Assembly (NCBI GenBank): GCA_030430575.1
Contig: JAUIKF010000028.1
Span: forward strand, 42,333-106,332
Source of the DNA: Bacteroidia bacterium
GTDB lineage: Bacteria; Bacteroidota; Bacteroidia; J057
Length of the DNA: 64,000 nt
Direction: 5' to 3'
The notes beneath the pieces are model-generated. The model searched no databases, had not been told where the DNA came from, and saw nothing but the letters and a program-made list of their open reading frames with translations. Both the position numbers and the translations under genes were made by a program. Below are positions 17,173 through 26,859 of this stretch, piece after piece. Numbering within the stretch: the first letter of the stretch is position 1; the number at the start of each line of letters is the position of its first letter.

Positions 17173-17447
17173 GACCGCTCAGCCCGAAGACGGGCTTCGC
17201 TGCAAGACCGTTCGTCACTGCGTTCCTCACTGCGAGACCGCTCGGGCTGAAGACAACCCTCGCTGCGAGATCGCTCGAAGACTCGCTACGAGACAAGAAA
17301 AGAAAGTGCCTTTAGTCTCATAGTGAGGCGAGTCTTCGAGCCGAGCGGTCTCGCAGTGAGTGCCGCAGGCGCGAACGATCTCGCAGTGAGCCCGGAGGGC
17401 GAACGGTCCCGCAGCGAGGGCTGAGTCTTCGAAGCCCGAGCGGTCTC
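17171..17447. repeat. GAGACCG array 3: ~277-bp imperfect inverted repeat
   Basis: The longest of the four arrays. Left arm units GAGACCGCTCAGCC..., AAGACCGTTCGTC..., GCGAGACCGCTCGGGC..., GCGAGATCGCTCG; centre ~17285-17325; right arm GAGGCGAGTCTTCGAG..., GAGCGGTCTCGCAGTGAG..., GGGCGAACGGTCCCGC..., final unit GGGCTGAGTCTTCGAAGCCC. Left end supplies the ade stop; right end is 3 bp from the amidase stop on the other strand. Confidence 0.93.
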
Positions 17448-17450
17448 CCC

Positions 17451-18230
17451 TCACCGAAACTCATAATTATACGCCTTGATGCCGCGCAGAATCCCTGACG
17501 CGATAAACACCTGCCCCGTCTCCGTAGCAAGAAATTTCTCCTCTTCACTGTTCGTGATAAACCCTGTTTCACAGAGAACAGCTGGCATAGCAGAACTCCA
17601 TAAGACGATAAACGGTCCTTGCTTCACGCCGCGATTTTTGCGCTGGACGGCCTGCTCTAGCTGGCCTTGGATCTTGTCAGCGAGGTGGAGACTCTCCTGC
17701 CGGAAGACATTTTTCATCAAGCTAAACATGATATAGCTTTCAGGCGATTTGGGGTCAAATCCGTCATACATCGACCGATAGTTATCCTCCATCATCACCG
17801 TCTGGTTTTCGCGGATATATGAGCGGTAGCGCTCCTGGCCACGGTTGATGCCGAGGACATAAGTGGAGGATCCAAATGCAGCGCGGTTGGTGCTGGCATT
17901 GCAGTGAATGCTCACAAAGAAATCGCCTTTATAGGCTTGAGCGATCCTGCCACGCTCATGTAGTTCAATGAAATTGTCATTGGCGCGGGTGAGGACGACG
18001 CGCATATGGGGGAGGTAGGTATGGATCAGGTCGCGCAAATGGATGGCTATTCCGAGGGCAATATTCTTTTCTTGAAAAGTGCGCCCTACCGCGCCAGGGT
18101 CTTTCCCCCCATGCCCTGCATCAATGATAATGGTCCGTATGGGACCGTCTGTAGCATCTGGCACAGGAGGGTGAAAAGAGGAAGTCAACCAAAATGCGCA
18201 AAAAAGAAGGATACCAAGGACAATTCGCAT
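17451..18230 (-). CDS. N-acetylmuramoyl-L-alanine amidase (Amidase_3)
   Basis: 259 residues. Zinc amidase that cuts the bond between MurNAc and L-Ala in peptidoglycan, as in AmiA/B/C and CwlV. N-terminal signal (VLGILLFCAFWLTSS, residues 4-18) for export to the periplasm. Zinc ligands His40 (DAGHGGKDPG), Glu54 and His109 (VSIHCNAS); catalytic Glu221 in LCETGFITN. No extra binding or SPOR domain. Convergent with ade, and divergent from the lptD-like gene. Confidence 0.93.
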   Translation of the reverse strand: MRIVLGILLFCAFWLTSSFHPPVPDATDGPIRTIIIDAGHGGKDPGAVGRTFQEKNIALGIAIHLRDLIHTYLPHMRVVLTRANDNFIELHERGRIAQAYKGDFFVSIHCNASTNRAAFGSSTYVLGINRGQERYRSYIRENQTVMMEDNYRSMYDGFDPKSPESYIMFSLMKNVFRQESLHLADKIQGQLEQAVQRKNRGVKQGPFIVLWSSAMPAVLCETGFITNSEEEKFLATETGQVFIASGILRGIKAYNYEFR

Positions 18231-18395
18231 AGGATTTAGGATAAACTTACAGTCAGAAAAACGAGAAAAAGTGTTAATTTAGCGCAAAATCAACCGGGCA
18301 TAAAATTAGATAAATTATAGCGAATATTCATCTGCTATTAAAGGGGACACATTTTGGCATTGTCAAAACATCTGCATTGGATTAATTTGCCCAGT

Positions 18396-21131
18396 ATGAA
18401 AACGATTTTAGCCCTACTCATCGGCCTACTTCCCTTTTATACTTGGGCGCAAATAGATACCCTCAGTGGGACTTCTTCTGATAGCCTTTCTTCCCTGGTC
18501 ATCCCACTTGATAGCTTATCCCCTACCCTTTCCCCTGCTGATAGCCTTTCCCCTTCAGACACCACCCAAGTCGATCCCGTGGCTGAAGCGCGCAGCAAAC
18601 GTCAGGAAGAGCTGAAAGCGCAGAGTGATTTTAAATCAAAAGTCAACTATACCGCCAGAGATTCCAGTGTGCTCGATGCTGTGAACCAGATTCTCTACCT
18701 CTATGGCGCTGTCAATGTGAAATACGAGGACGTAGACCTCACGGCTGAAGAAGTCTCGATCGACTTCACCACACAGACCCTATTCGCAAAAGGCGTCGAG
18801 GATAGCGCGGGGAACCTCATAGGGGCGCCTATCTTCAAGCAAGGGGAGCAGCAGTTTGACGCGCGGGAAATGAGCTATAATTTCAATACAGAAAAAGGCG
18901 TCATCAAAGGGGCACGCACCAATCAAGGCGAGGGTGATGTCCTCGCCGATGTAGCGAAGCGCCAGCCCGATGGGTCCATCCACATCAAAGGAGGGAAGTA
19001 CACTACTTGTGACCTCGATCACCCGCATTATTATATCGAATCTCGCAAGCTTAAACTGATCCCTGGCAAGCAGGTAATCTCTGGCCCCCTCAACCTCGTC
19101 ATTGAGGATTTCCCCATCCCCATCGTCATCCCCTTTGGCTTTTTCCCTACCAACACCAACAAACGCCAACGGAATGGCATCGTCCTACCTCAATATGGCG
19201 AGCAAAACGATCGCGGCTTCTTCCTGCGCGGATTGGGCTATTATCGGGCGATCAATGACTATATGGACATGCTGGTGGATGGAGACATTTATACAAAAGG
19301 GGGCTGGGCCCTTCGGTTGGCATCGAAATATAATGTGCGATATAAATACAATGGAGGCTTCTCGGCGGAATATAGCATTCAGCAGTTTGGGGAAAAAACG
19401 GAAGAATTTACTGATCCCGATTTTCAGCGAATTCAAGGGTGGCGCCTTACCTGGAGACATAGTCAGCCCATCAATCCCACTACTCGCTTTAGTGCCAATG
19501 TAAATCTCAGCAATAGCAAATACCTGGAGCGCCTCAGTGGCAACCCCAACGATGTACTCACCAATACCCTTAACTCCTCGGTGAGTTTTTCTAAAAGCTT
19601 TGCGCCTTTTACCCTCAGCGTGAGTCTCAACCACAGCCAGGATGTGAAGAACAATACGGTCAACCTGACCCTGCCCAGTGCCAACCTCCAGATGAGTCGA
19701 CAGACGCCGTTTAAGCGCGTAAAAGGCAAGGGCCTTGAATGGCTCAGCCAGTTGGGGATCACCTATGGTCTACAAGCCACCAACCAGCTCAGCAATATCC
19801 AGGATTCCATCTTTTTCCCTATCCTCATCAATCCAGGAGGTACTACCGATATTTATAATCCGACAGACTCCATCGTCGAGACATTTGACAATAGCAGCTT
19901 TTACCGCAGAGGCATACAGCACCGTTCGGCAGCTACGACCAATATCAAATTACTGAAGTACATCACGGTGCCGTTGAATTTCAACTTCCGTGAATACTGG
20001 TATTTTGAGCAAGAGAAACAGGTCTATAACCGGACAGAGGATGAAATAGAGACGATCAGGGTACCTGGCTTCTCAACAGCGCGAGATTTCAATTTTTCGG
20101 TAAATGCCAATACGACCTTGTTCTCTTTTTACCAATTCACCAAATCCAAGAAGGGAATAGTCATTCGTCACCAGTTCATCCCCAATATAGGCTACTCCCT
20201 CAACCCCGATTTCTCGGCAGAGAAATACGGCTTTTACGGCACTGTCCAGACGGACCGTGAAGGCAATACAAGACGGTACAATCGCTTTCAAAATGGCGTG
20301 TATGGCAGCCCCTCAGCGGGAGAATCCCAGAGCCTTAATTTTGGGATTTCCAATGTCTTTGAGATGAAGTACAAAAAGCGCGAGAGTTTTGAGGAAGATT
20401 GGGACGAGACTCAGGACCCTTACGAGCGCGTCCGCCTGCTCGACAACCTGAGCATCAATAGCGGCTATAACTTCGCCGCAGACAGTTTCCAACTGTCTCC
20501 CTTTAGCCTCTCTGCGCGTACTACCCTCTTTAATCGAAAACTCAATATCAACGCCAGCGGTGCCATTGACCCGTATGCATTGGGGTTCACTGACGCAGAG
20601 GATACAGTAGGTCGTCGGGTCAATCGATTTGAGTGGGATGAAACAGGTCGGATCGGCCGCCTGACACGTGCCCAGATCAGCTTCAACACCGGGTTCAGTT
20701 CCAAAAAAACGAAGAAAAAGCAACGCTCTCAAGGCTTCGATGAGATCGAGTATCAAGCAGTCCGAGACAACCTCAACGAGTACGTAGACTTTGACGTGCC
20801 GTGGTCTGCCCGCATCAACTACAACCTCCAATACACCAAAACTAACGCCCTCGCACCCACCATCACCCAGACCCTGCGTCTCAATGGAGATTTTAGCCTG
20901 ACGCCCAAATGGAAGATCACCTATAGCTCGGGATATGATTTCACCCAAAAGGAAGTCACCTTGACGCGGTTCTCCATCATCCGCGATCTGCACTGCTGGG
21001 AGATGTCCTTCCAGGTCACGCCCTTTGGATCTCAGCAAAGCTATATGTTTGCCATCAACGTCCGCAGTTCTACCTTGAAGGACTTGCGCCTCACCAAGCA
21101 GAGCAGGTGGCAGGATCGGGCGCCGTTTTAG
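18396..21131 (+). CDS. lptD: Putative LPS assembly protein LptD, Bacteroidota type
   Basis: 911 residues from the ATG at 18396, chosen because it gives a clean signal peptide (TILALLIGLLPFYTWAQ). An upstream in-frame ATG at 18354 has no signal. An OstA-like N-terminal domain (about 100-260 with DLTAEEVSIDF, DAREMSYNFN, VIKGARTNQGEGDVLA) precedes a large outer-membrane barrel (about 270-900) with many aromatic-ending strands. LptD is the outer-membrane channel for lipopolysaccharide. Bacteroidota forms are longer than the proteobacterial ~780 aa. The Ser/Thr/Pro repeat DSLS...SPTLSPADSLSP (about 25-55) is a local oddity. The stop codon TAG overlaps the start of the next repeat. Confidence 0.88.
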   Translation: MKTILALLIGLLPFYTWAQIDTLSGTSSDSLSSLVIPLDSLSPTLSPADSLSPSDTTQVDPVAEARSKRQEELKAQSDFKSKVNYTARDSSVLDAVNQILYLYGAVNVKYEDVDLTAEEVSIDFTTQTLFAKGVEDSAGNLIGAPIFKQGEQQFDAREMSYNFNTEKGVIKGARTNQGEGDVLADVAKRQPDGSIHIKGGKYTTCDLDHPHYYIESRKLKLIPGKQVISGPLNLVIEDFPIPIVIPFGFFPTNTNKRQRNGIVLPQYGEQNDRGFFLRGLGYYRAINDYMDMLVDGDIYTKGGWALRLASKYNVRYKYNGGFSAEYSIQQFGEKTEEFTDPDFQRIQGWRLTWRHSQPINPTTRFSANVNLSNSKYLERLSGNPNDVLTNTLNSSVSFSKSFAPFTLSVSLNHSQDVKNNTVNLTLPSANLQMSRQTPFKRVKGKGLEWLSQLGITYGLQATNQLSNIQDSIFFPILINPGGTTDIYNPTDSIVETFDNSSFYRRGIQHRSAATTNIKLLKYITVPLNFNFREYWYFEQEKQVYNRTEDEIETIRVPGFSTARDFNFSVNANTTLFSFYQFTKSKKGIVIRHQFIPNIGYSLNPDFSAEKYGFYGTVQTDREGNTRRYNRFQNGVYGSPSAGESQSLNFGISNVFEMKYKKRESFEEDWDETQDPYERVRLLDNLSINSGYNFAADSFQLSPFSLSARTTLFNRKLNINASGAIDPYALGFTDAEDTVGRRVNRFEWDETGRIGRLTRAQISFNTGFSSKKTKKKQRSQGFDEIEYQAVRDNLNEYVDFDVPWSARINYNLQYTKTNALAPTITQTLRLNGDFSLTPKWKITYSSGYDFTQKEVTLTRFSIIRDLHCWEMSFQVTPFGSQQSYMFAINVRSSTLKDLRLTKQSRWQDRAPF

Positions 21132-21308
21132 ATTGCAGATTGATGATTGATGAACAAGGATTTTTGAAGGGGGAAGATTGCAGATTGATGATTGATGAAC
21201 AAGGATTGTTGAAGGAAAAAAATCTTCACTTCAGCAATCATCAATCCTTGTTCGATATTCTGCAATCTCTTCTTCTCAATCAATCCTTGTTCGACATTCT
21301 GCAATCTC
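21129..21308. repeat. GATTGCAGATTGATGATTGATG direct and inverted repeat cluster
   Basis: Two direct copies of GATTGCAGATTGATGATTG followed by ATGAACAAGGATT (21131 and about 21176), then two inverted partners AATCCTTGTTCGATATTCTG and AATCCTTGTTCGACATTCTG (21242, 21281), ending GCAATCT. The whole block folds into a long hairpin in the 223-bp gap between lptD and the thiolase. Confidence 0.85.
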
Positions 21309-21353
21309 CTCCCCTCTTTTCTCTTCTCAAAAAAATCCCTCATCTTTGCCTTC

Positions 21354-22631
21354 ATGAAAAAAGTAGTACTCATCGACGGCTGCCGCACCCCTTTTCTCCG
21401 CTCCGGAACCCAATACATGGACCTCATGTCCTATCAGCTCGGCCAATACGCCATTAAAGGCCTCTTGACCAAGACGGGTATCGATCCTACGGCCGTGGAT
21501 AAGGTCATTATGGGCACGGTCATTTCCAATGTCCAGACCAGCAATGTCGCCCGTGAGTCTGCCCTGACTGCAGGCATTCCGTCCACTACGCCGTGCCACA
21601 CGGTGACGCAGGCCTGCATCTCCGCTAACCGCGCCATCGCCGATGGCTGCCTCGAAATCATGGCCGGCCAGGCCGATGTCGTCATCGCCGGCGGCGTGGA
21701 CAATACCTCCGACACGCCCATCCAGTTTCGCAAGAAGATGCGCAAAAAGCTCTTCAAAGCGCAGAAGATCAAGGGCTTTGGCGATATGCTAAAGTTTGTG
21801 ACCAGCCTGCGTCCAGCGGACTTCAAACCCGAAGCGCCCAAAGTCGCTGAGTTCCTGACCAGCCGTGTCATGGGCGTAGACTGCGACATCATGGCCGCCC
21901 GTTTCCAGGTGAGCCGTGAAGCCCAGGACGAATACGCCGTGCGCTCTCACCAGCTCGCGGCCCAGGCCCACGAGGCAGGCCATTTAACAGAAGAAATGGT
22001 GGAGGTCACCCTTCCTCCAAAGTTCAAACCGATCAACAAGGACAACGGCGTACGCGGTGACAGCACCGTCGAGAAGGTGAAGAAACTACGCCCCGCCTTC
22101 GACCGAAAATTTGGCACCCTCACCGCCGCCAACTCCTCCTTCCTCACCGACGGTGCTGCCGCTACTCTGCTCATGTCCGAGGACAAAGCCCGCGAACTGG
22201 GTCTTACGCCGAAGGCTGAGGTCGTAGACTTCGTCTTCACGGGACAGGACGTCCGCGACGAGCTCCTCCTGGGACCGGCCTTCGCCGTGTCCAAGCTCCT
22301 CCACAAGACGGGCATGACCCTGGCCGACATGGACGTGATTGAATTTCACGAAGCCTTCGCCGGACAGATCCTGTCCAACCTCAAAGCCTTGGCTTCTGAG
22401 GACTTCGCCCGCGAGCAGTTGGGCCTAGACAAGCCCGCAGGCGAGGTAGACATGTCCAAATTCAACCTATGGGGCGGTTCCCTCTCCATCGGCCACCCCT
22501 TCGGCGCGACCGGCGCCCGCATCATGACCACGACGGCGAACCGCCTCCAGAAGGAGGGCGGGACGTATGGGCTGCTGGCGGCCTGTGCGGCGGGGGCGCA
22601 TGGCCATGCGATGATTTTGAAGAGGGTTTGA
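21354..22631 (+). CDS. fadI: Acetyl-CoA C-acyltransferase (FadI/trifunctional-beta type thiolase)
   Basis: 425 residues, longer than FadA-type thiolases (~390) and closer to FadI and the mitochondrial trifunctional-protein beta subunit. Performs the last step of fatty acid beta-oxidation. Nucleophile Cys88 in TVTQACISANRA, His381 in GHPFGATG, and Cys411 in LLAACAAGAHGHA. Starts MKKVVLIDGCRTPFLRSG. FadJ-like partner is absent nearby. The 21.4-22.6 kb region is distinctly GC-rich compared with the LRR gene that follows. The stop is embedded in a GTCTGA-type repeat. Confidence 0.92.
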   Translation: MKKVVLIDGCRTPFLRSGTQYMDLMSYQLGQYAIKGLLTKTGIDPTAVDKVIMGTVISNVQTSNVARESALTAGIPSTTPCHTVTQACISANRAIADGCLEIMAGQADVVIAGGVDNTSDTPIQFRKKMRKKLFKAQKIKGFGDMLKFVTSLRPADFKPEAPKVAEFLTSRVMGVDCDIMAARFQVSREAQDEYAVRSHQLAAQAHEAGHLTEEMVEVTLPPKFKPINKDNGVRGDSTVEKVKKLRPAFDRKFGTLTAANSSFLTDGAAATLLMSEDKARELGLTPKAEVVDFVFTGQDVRDELLLGPAFAVSKLLHKTGMTLADMDVIEFHEAFAGQILSNLKALASEDFAREQLGLDKPAGEVDMSKFNLWGGSLSIGHPFGATGARIMTTTANRLQKEGGTYGLLAACAAGAHGHAMILKRV

Positions 22632-22904
22632 GGGTCTGATTGTCTGATGGTCTGAGTGTGGGGTTTTTATGACGTAGTGAGTATCAGCCACGGATTACAC
22701 AGATTAACACGGATTCTTTTCTTTAATCTGTGCAAATCCGTGTAATCCGTGGCCAATTTCTTCTCCCTCATCCGCCCCTCCCATTAGGATATTTTTCTGA
22801 AATTGTAGTACTTATCGGAAAGATTTATGGCTGGCGTCGTCTGTGGCGACAAGCAGGGGTGAATCTCTGGTTGTCGCACCTTAGAAAATTACATTTTTGA
22901 AGCT
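22632..22904. repeat. GTCTGA tract and GCCACGGATTACAC palindrome
   Basis: Just after the thiolase stop: GGTCTGATTGTCTGATGGTCTGAG. At 22687-22754: a near-perfect hairpin GCCACGGATTACAC...GTGTAATCCGTGGCC. The rest, to the LRR gene, is AT-rich with no frame. Confidence 0.8.
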
Positions 22905-25700
22905 ATGGATGAGAATTATAAAATAGCATTGAGGCGTATTTGGGAGGTTAAAGAGAAAAATTTGACGAAACTGAATTTGTCGAATTTAGGACTAACTCAG
23001 ATTCCTGAAGAGGTATTTGAGTTGACTAATTTAAAATTGCTTAATTTAGTAGGTAATAAACTAACAACTATCCCAGATGCTATCGAAAAACTGACCACAT
23101 TAAATACACTTTGGCTAGGTGAAAATAATCTGACTACACTGCCAGAATCAATCGAAAAGCTTCCTAAGTTAACTGAACTAGGATTTCAAGGTAACCAACT
23201 AACCATACTCCCAGAGTTTATTGGAAAACTGACGAAGTTAACTGCCCTAGGAATTCATAACAACGACCTGGTAAATGTACCTGAATTTATTGGAAATTTG
23301 ACTCATTTAAATAGGCTCTCATTAGAAGGAAATCAACTGACAAGACTCCCAGGATTTATTGAAAAATTGACTGAGTTAACTGATCTTTCTTTAAGAAATA
23401 ATCTACTAACCATAATCCCTGAATTTATCGGAAAACTGACAAATATAACTGAGCTTGAATTAAGGAAAAACCAACTGACTGCCCTTCCAAAATCTATCGA
23501 AAAACTGACAAGTTTAACTACATTTTCCTTAAGCGAAAACCAACTAACTGCCCTTCCAAGATCTATAGGAAAGCTGGCGAACTTAAAAAGGCTATATTTA
23601 CATAACAATCAACTAACCAGCCTCCCTGAACCTATCAAAAATCTGTCTAACCTAAATATATTAAGTTTAGCAGGAAACCAATTCAAAGTAGGCCCAGAAG
23701 TATACTCCCTCCCCCCCCAAGAACAAATCCAAGCCATCCTCAAATGGCAACGCGCCCAACAAGCAGGAACCCTAGAACCCATCCACGAAGCCAAGGTCAT
23801 CTTTATAGGTGAAAGCAATCACGGCAAAACGCATTTGATTGAATTCTTGCAAAAAGGAGAGATTAAAAAAAAAATCACCACTACCCACGGCATCGAGCGA
23901 AGTCAGCTCATGATTCCTTATGACAAAAAAGACATTCGCCTCAATATCTGGGACTTGGGTGGTCAAGAATTTATGCGCAGTACTCACCAGTTCTTTTTCT
24001 CTGAGCGGACCTTATATGTCCTGGTGACCTTGGCGCGGCGGGAGCGTAATGAGCTGAATCATTGGCTGAAGCTGGCGAATCAGTTGGGGAATAAGGCGCC
24101 TGTGCTGGTGGTTATCAATAAGATAGACCTGGATGCTCATGACCTGGACCGCAGAAGCCTGGAGCGTGACTATCCCAATATTGCAGGCTTTGTCAGGACC
24201 TGTATTTATGATTGTGGGGAGGGGAAAGCGGCTGAGACCATTAAGGAGTTAAAAGACAAGATCACAAGCATTGTCACGAATCAGGACAAGATGCCGAGCG
24301 TCTTTGAGCAGCGGCCACCAGATTGGTTTGGGGTGAAGGAGGAGTTGGAAAAATTGGAAGCTAAAGGGAAGAATTTCATTACCTATCGGGAGTATGAAAG
24401 CCTCAATTTTATCAAAGACCTGCCCGAAGATGAACGCAAAATCAACCTCAAACTGCTCAGCATGATCGGCGCGGTGGTGAGTTATGTGGACGATCCGCGC
24501 CTCATCGATACCAATGTGATCAACCCCCAGTGGATTATGGATGGGGTCTATGCAATCATTAATGATCCCCATGTGAAGGACGAAGCCAAGGGGCGGTTAC
24601 ACATTAAGGACCTGGCCCGCATCCTGCCCAAGGAGCAGTTTCCCAAGGCTAGACACGCTTATCTCTTGGAATTGATGAAGAAATTTGACCTGTGTTATGC
24701 GGCCAAGGATCAGAAGGATGTGTATTTCATTCCGGACTTGTTTGAGGACATCGAGCCGGAGGAGGAATGGGATGGGGAAGGCTCCATGCATTTTCGGTAT
24801 AATTATGACGACTTTCCGCCGGATGTCTTTATGACACGGTTTATCGTGGAGATGCACCAGGATATTGAGGGCGAGAAACGTTGGCGAAGTGGGGTGTTTA
24901 TCTCTAATGGATCGTGTCGGGCAAAGGTCTATCAACGTTACCGCAAAAACTACATTCATATTGAAGTCATCGGCAATAAGAGCGAAGGGCGCAGCTACTT
25001 GTATGCGATTCGGGAGTCTTTCCGCAAGCTGCATAAGCCGTTTCCGCAGATGGAGATCAAGCAGGAAGTCTTATACAAAGATTACTGGTTAGACTATGAG
25101 GAATTGATCGAACTGGAGAATGTAGGGGAAACGCAGTACCATACGAAGCTAAAAGAAAGGCTTCCAGTAACAGAAATCCTGAACGGCTATTCTACGCCCA
25201 CTGATCGAAAAGGCACGCAAAAACACATCAAAATATTCCTGGCTTCTTCCGCCGAGCTGAAAGCAGAGCGGGAGCAATTTGAGATTTTTATTCACCGCGA
25301 GAACCAGACTTTGTACAAACAAGGCATTTTCATCGAATTACAAATCTGGGAAAATTTCTATGAGGCGATGTCACAAACTCGCTTGCAGGATGAGTATAAT
25401 CGGGTGGTGAAGCACTGCGATATTTTTGTGAGCTTGTTCTATACGAAAGTGGGTAAATACACCCTAGAGGAGTTTGAAACTGCCTTTGGGCAGTTTAAGG
25501 AAACAGGGAAACCGCTGGTATACACTTATTTCAAGAATGCGCCGATAGACGCGGAGAATATCACAGATGAAATTCGAAGTCTCCTGGACTTCCGAAAAAG
25601 GCTAGATGACTTAGGGCATTTTCGGTCAATCTTTGAGAATATGGCTGACTTGAAGTTTAAGTTCAAGAAGCAGTTGGAGCGGGTGCTGCCGGGGTTGTGA
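22905..25700 (+). CDS. LRR-Roc-COR protein with C-terminal DUF4062-like domain (NLR-like signalling or defence candidate)
   Basis: 931 residues, four modules. Residues about 18-260: roughly ten leucine-rich repeats of 23 residues (LTxLxxLxLxxNxLTxLPExIxKL). Residues about 295-470: Roc GTPase with P-loop GESNHGKT (302-309), DLGGQEFM (350-357) and NKID (405-408). Residues about 480-760: COR-type dimerisation region (INPQWIMDGVYAII, then FIPDLFEDIEPE). Residues about 773-931: DUF4062-like domain (KHIKIFLASSAELKAEREQF, then CDIFVSLFYTKVGKYTLEEFETAF), which has a Rossmann-like pattern seen fused to STAND NTPases and related to TIR-type effectors. The order sensor, GTPase switch, then output fits a single-protein signalling or immune device. 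No signal peptide, so cytoplasmic. The LRR part is AT-richer than the rest, suggesting module exchange. Function inferred. Confidence 0.85.
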   Translation: MDENYKIALRRIWEVKEKNLTKLNLSNLGLTQIPEEVFELTNLKLLNLVGNKLTTIPDAIEKLTTLNTLWLGENNLTTLPESIEKLPKLTELGFQGNQLTILPEFIGKLTKLTALGIHNNDLVNVPEFIGNLTHLNRLSLEGNQLTRLPGFIEKLTELTDLSLRNNLLTIIPEFIGKLTNITELELRKNQLTALPKSIEKLTSLTTFSLSENQLTALPRSIGKLANLKRLYLHNNQLTSLPEPIKNLSNLNILSLAGNQFKVGPEVYSLPPQEQIQAILKWQRAQQAGTLEPIHEAKVIFIGESNHGKTHLIEFLQKGEIKKKITTTHGIERSQLMIPYDKKDIRLNIWDLGGQEFMRSTHQFFFSERTLYVLVTLARRERNELNHWLKLANQLGNKAPVLVVINKIDLDAHDLDRRSLERDYPNIAGFVRTCIYDCGEGKAAETIKELKDKITSIVTNQDKMPSVFEQRPPDWFGVKEELEKLEAKGKNFITYREYESLNFIKDLPEDERKINLKLLSMIGAVVSYVDDPRLIDTNVINPQWIMDGVYAIINDPHVKDEAKGRLHIKDLARILPKEQFPKARHAYLLELMKKFDLCYAAKDQKDVYFIPDLFEDIEPEEEWDGEGSMHFRYNYDDFPPDVFMTRFIVEMHQDIEGEKRWRSGVFISNGSCRAKVYQRYRKNYIHIEVIGNKSEGRSYLYAIRESFRKLHKPFPQMEIKQEVLYKDYWLDYEELIELENVGETQYHTKLKERLPVTEILNGYSTPTDRKGTQKHIKIFLASSAELKAEREQFEIFIHRENQTLYKQGIFIELQIWENFYEAMSQTRLQDEYNRVVKHCDIFVSLFYTKVGKYTLEEFETAFGQFKETGKPLVYTYFKNAPIDAENITDEIRSLLDFRKRLDDLGHFRSIFENMADLKFKFKKQLERVLPGL

Positions 25701-26037
25701 GGGGGCGCTTGGGTCAGCTCTTAAGCCTCATGGCCGTTTGGCCAGGCATGGAGACATCCTCCCCGCACAGGGCCTCCCTTCGACTTTGCTCAGGGCAGGC
25801 TAATCCTTCAAAGGAACCGTCGCGCTAATCAGAAACGATGTTTCTGATCGGCGGGAAAACCCTTTGAAGGGTTGGGGCCAGTGCGATCGGGATGTTTCAG
25901 CACCAGAAGCGGCCACATGCCGCTTAAATCATTCTCCACCCCAGAAATTCTCCCAAAAACCTGCCTCCCCTTTGGCCTTCTTCCATATAATCCGCTACTT
26001 ATCCCTCCATATTTGAACCCTTGAACAAATTGAACCA
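25701..26037. repeat. Gap with several palindromes and a TTGAAC tract
   Basis: Holds CCTTCAAAGG with CCCTTTGAAGG (~25805 and ~25859), AATCAGAAAC / GTTTCTGAT (~25829-25850), a ATGGCCGTTTGGCCA element (~25728) and, at the end, TTGAACCCTTGAACAAATTGAACC. No open frame of interest. Confidence 0.5.
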
Positions 26038-26859
26038 TTGAACTCTCTTCTCCTCTCTCAAAAATACCCTAAGAAACGCGCCTTCATCACAGGCGCAGCT
26101 TCCGGCCTCGGCCTGGCCTTCTGCCTACAACTCGCCAAGGACGGCTGGACCATCGGTATGAGTGATGTCAATGTGGAAGCGTTAAAGACGGCGGAAGCCG
26201 AAGTGCAGGCCGCTGGCGGAACTACGTTGACTTATGAGCTAGACGTAGCGGATCGGCAGCAGTATGCGGCTGTCGTGGAGGCGTTTTTGGAGAAAACAGG
26301 CGGAATCGATCTCTTGATCAATAATGCAGGCGTGGCAGGCGGTGGACCGATGGGCGTCTTCCCTTTGGAAGACTGGGACTGGATGACGGACATCAATCAA
26401 AATGGCGTGATCAACGGTTGCCATTTTTTTGTCCCCCATTTCAAACAGCAAGAAAGCGGCCATATCATCAATGTAGCCAGCGCGGCGGCTTTCACCGCCA
26501 GCCCCAATATGGCCGTATACAACGTCACCAAGGCCGCGGTCAGGGCACTTTCTGAGACGCTTTACTACGAATTAGCTCCCTATCATATCGGCGTTTCCAC
26601 CCTCATGCCTACCTTTTTCCCCACCAATATCATGGAAAATGCCCGAGGCTCCGAGCGGCTCAGTCGCTTCGCCAAGAAGATGATGGAGCGCTCCACTACC
26701 GACGCCACTACCGTCGCCCTTGAAACCCTTACCAAAGCTGGCAAAGGCCAACTCGAAATCATCCTCCCCAAAGAGGCACGTAAAACCTATCTCCTCAAGC
26801 GCCTTTTTCCAGGTCTGTATAGGAAAAAATTGCTAAAACTGACCAAAGGCCTGCGATAG
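26038..26859 (+). CDS. SDR-family oxidoreductase
   Basis: 273 residues from a TTG start at 26038; the first in-frame ATG is at residue 41, after the cofactor motif, so TTG is needed. Cofactor motif TGAASGLG at 18-25, NNAG at 95-98, Ser148, Tyr161 and Lys165 as the catalytic set (INVASAAAF, VYNVTK). Substrate not predictable; the C-terminal part (PTFFPTNIMENARGSE, then KKLLKLTKGLR) resembles retinol/carbonyl-reductase-like SDRs. The TTG lies inside a TTGAAC repeat, so the repeat seems to supply the start codon. Confidence 0.82.
   Translation: MNSLLLSQKYPKKRAFITGAASGLGLAFCLQLAKDGWTIGMSDVNVEALKTAEAEVQAAGGTTLTYELDVADRQQYAAVVEAFLEKTGGIDLLINNAGVAGGGPMGVFPLEDWDWMTDINQNGVINGCHFFVPHFKQQESGHIINVASAAAFTASPNMAVYNVTKAAVRALSETLYYELAPYHIGVSTLMPTFFPTNIMENARGSERLSRFAKKMMERSTTDATTVALETLTKAGKGQLEIILPKEARKTYLLKRLFPGLYRKKLLKLTKGLR

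Noticed and set aside
20313..21038. 241-codon minus-strand frame opposite the lptD-like gene
   Set aside because: Antisense shadow of the barrel coding sequence, with no signal or domain.
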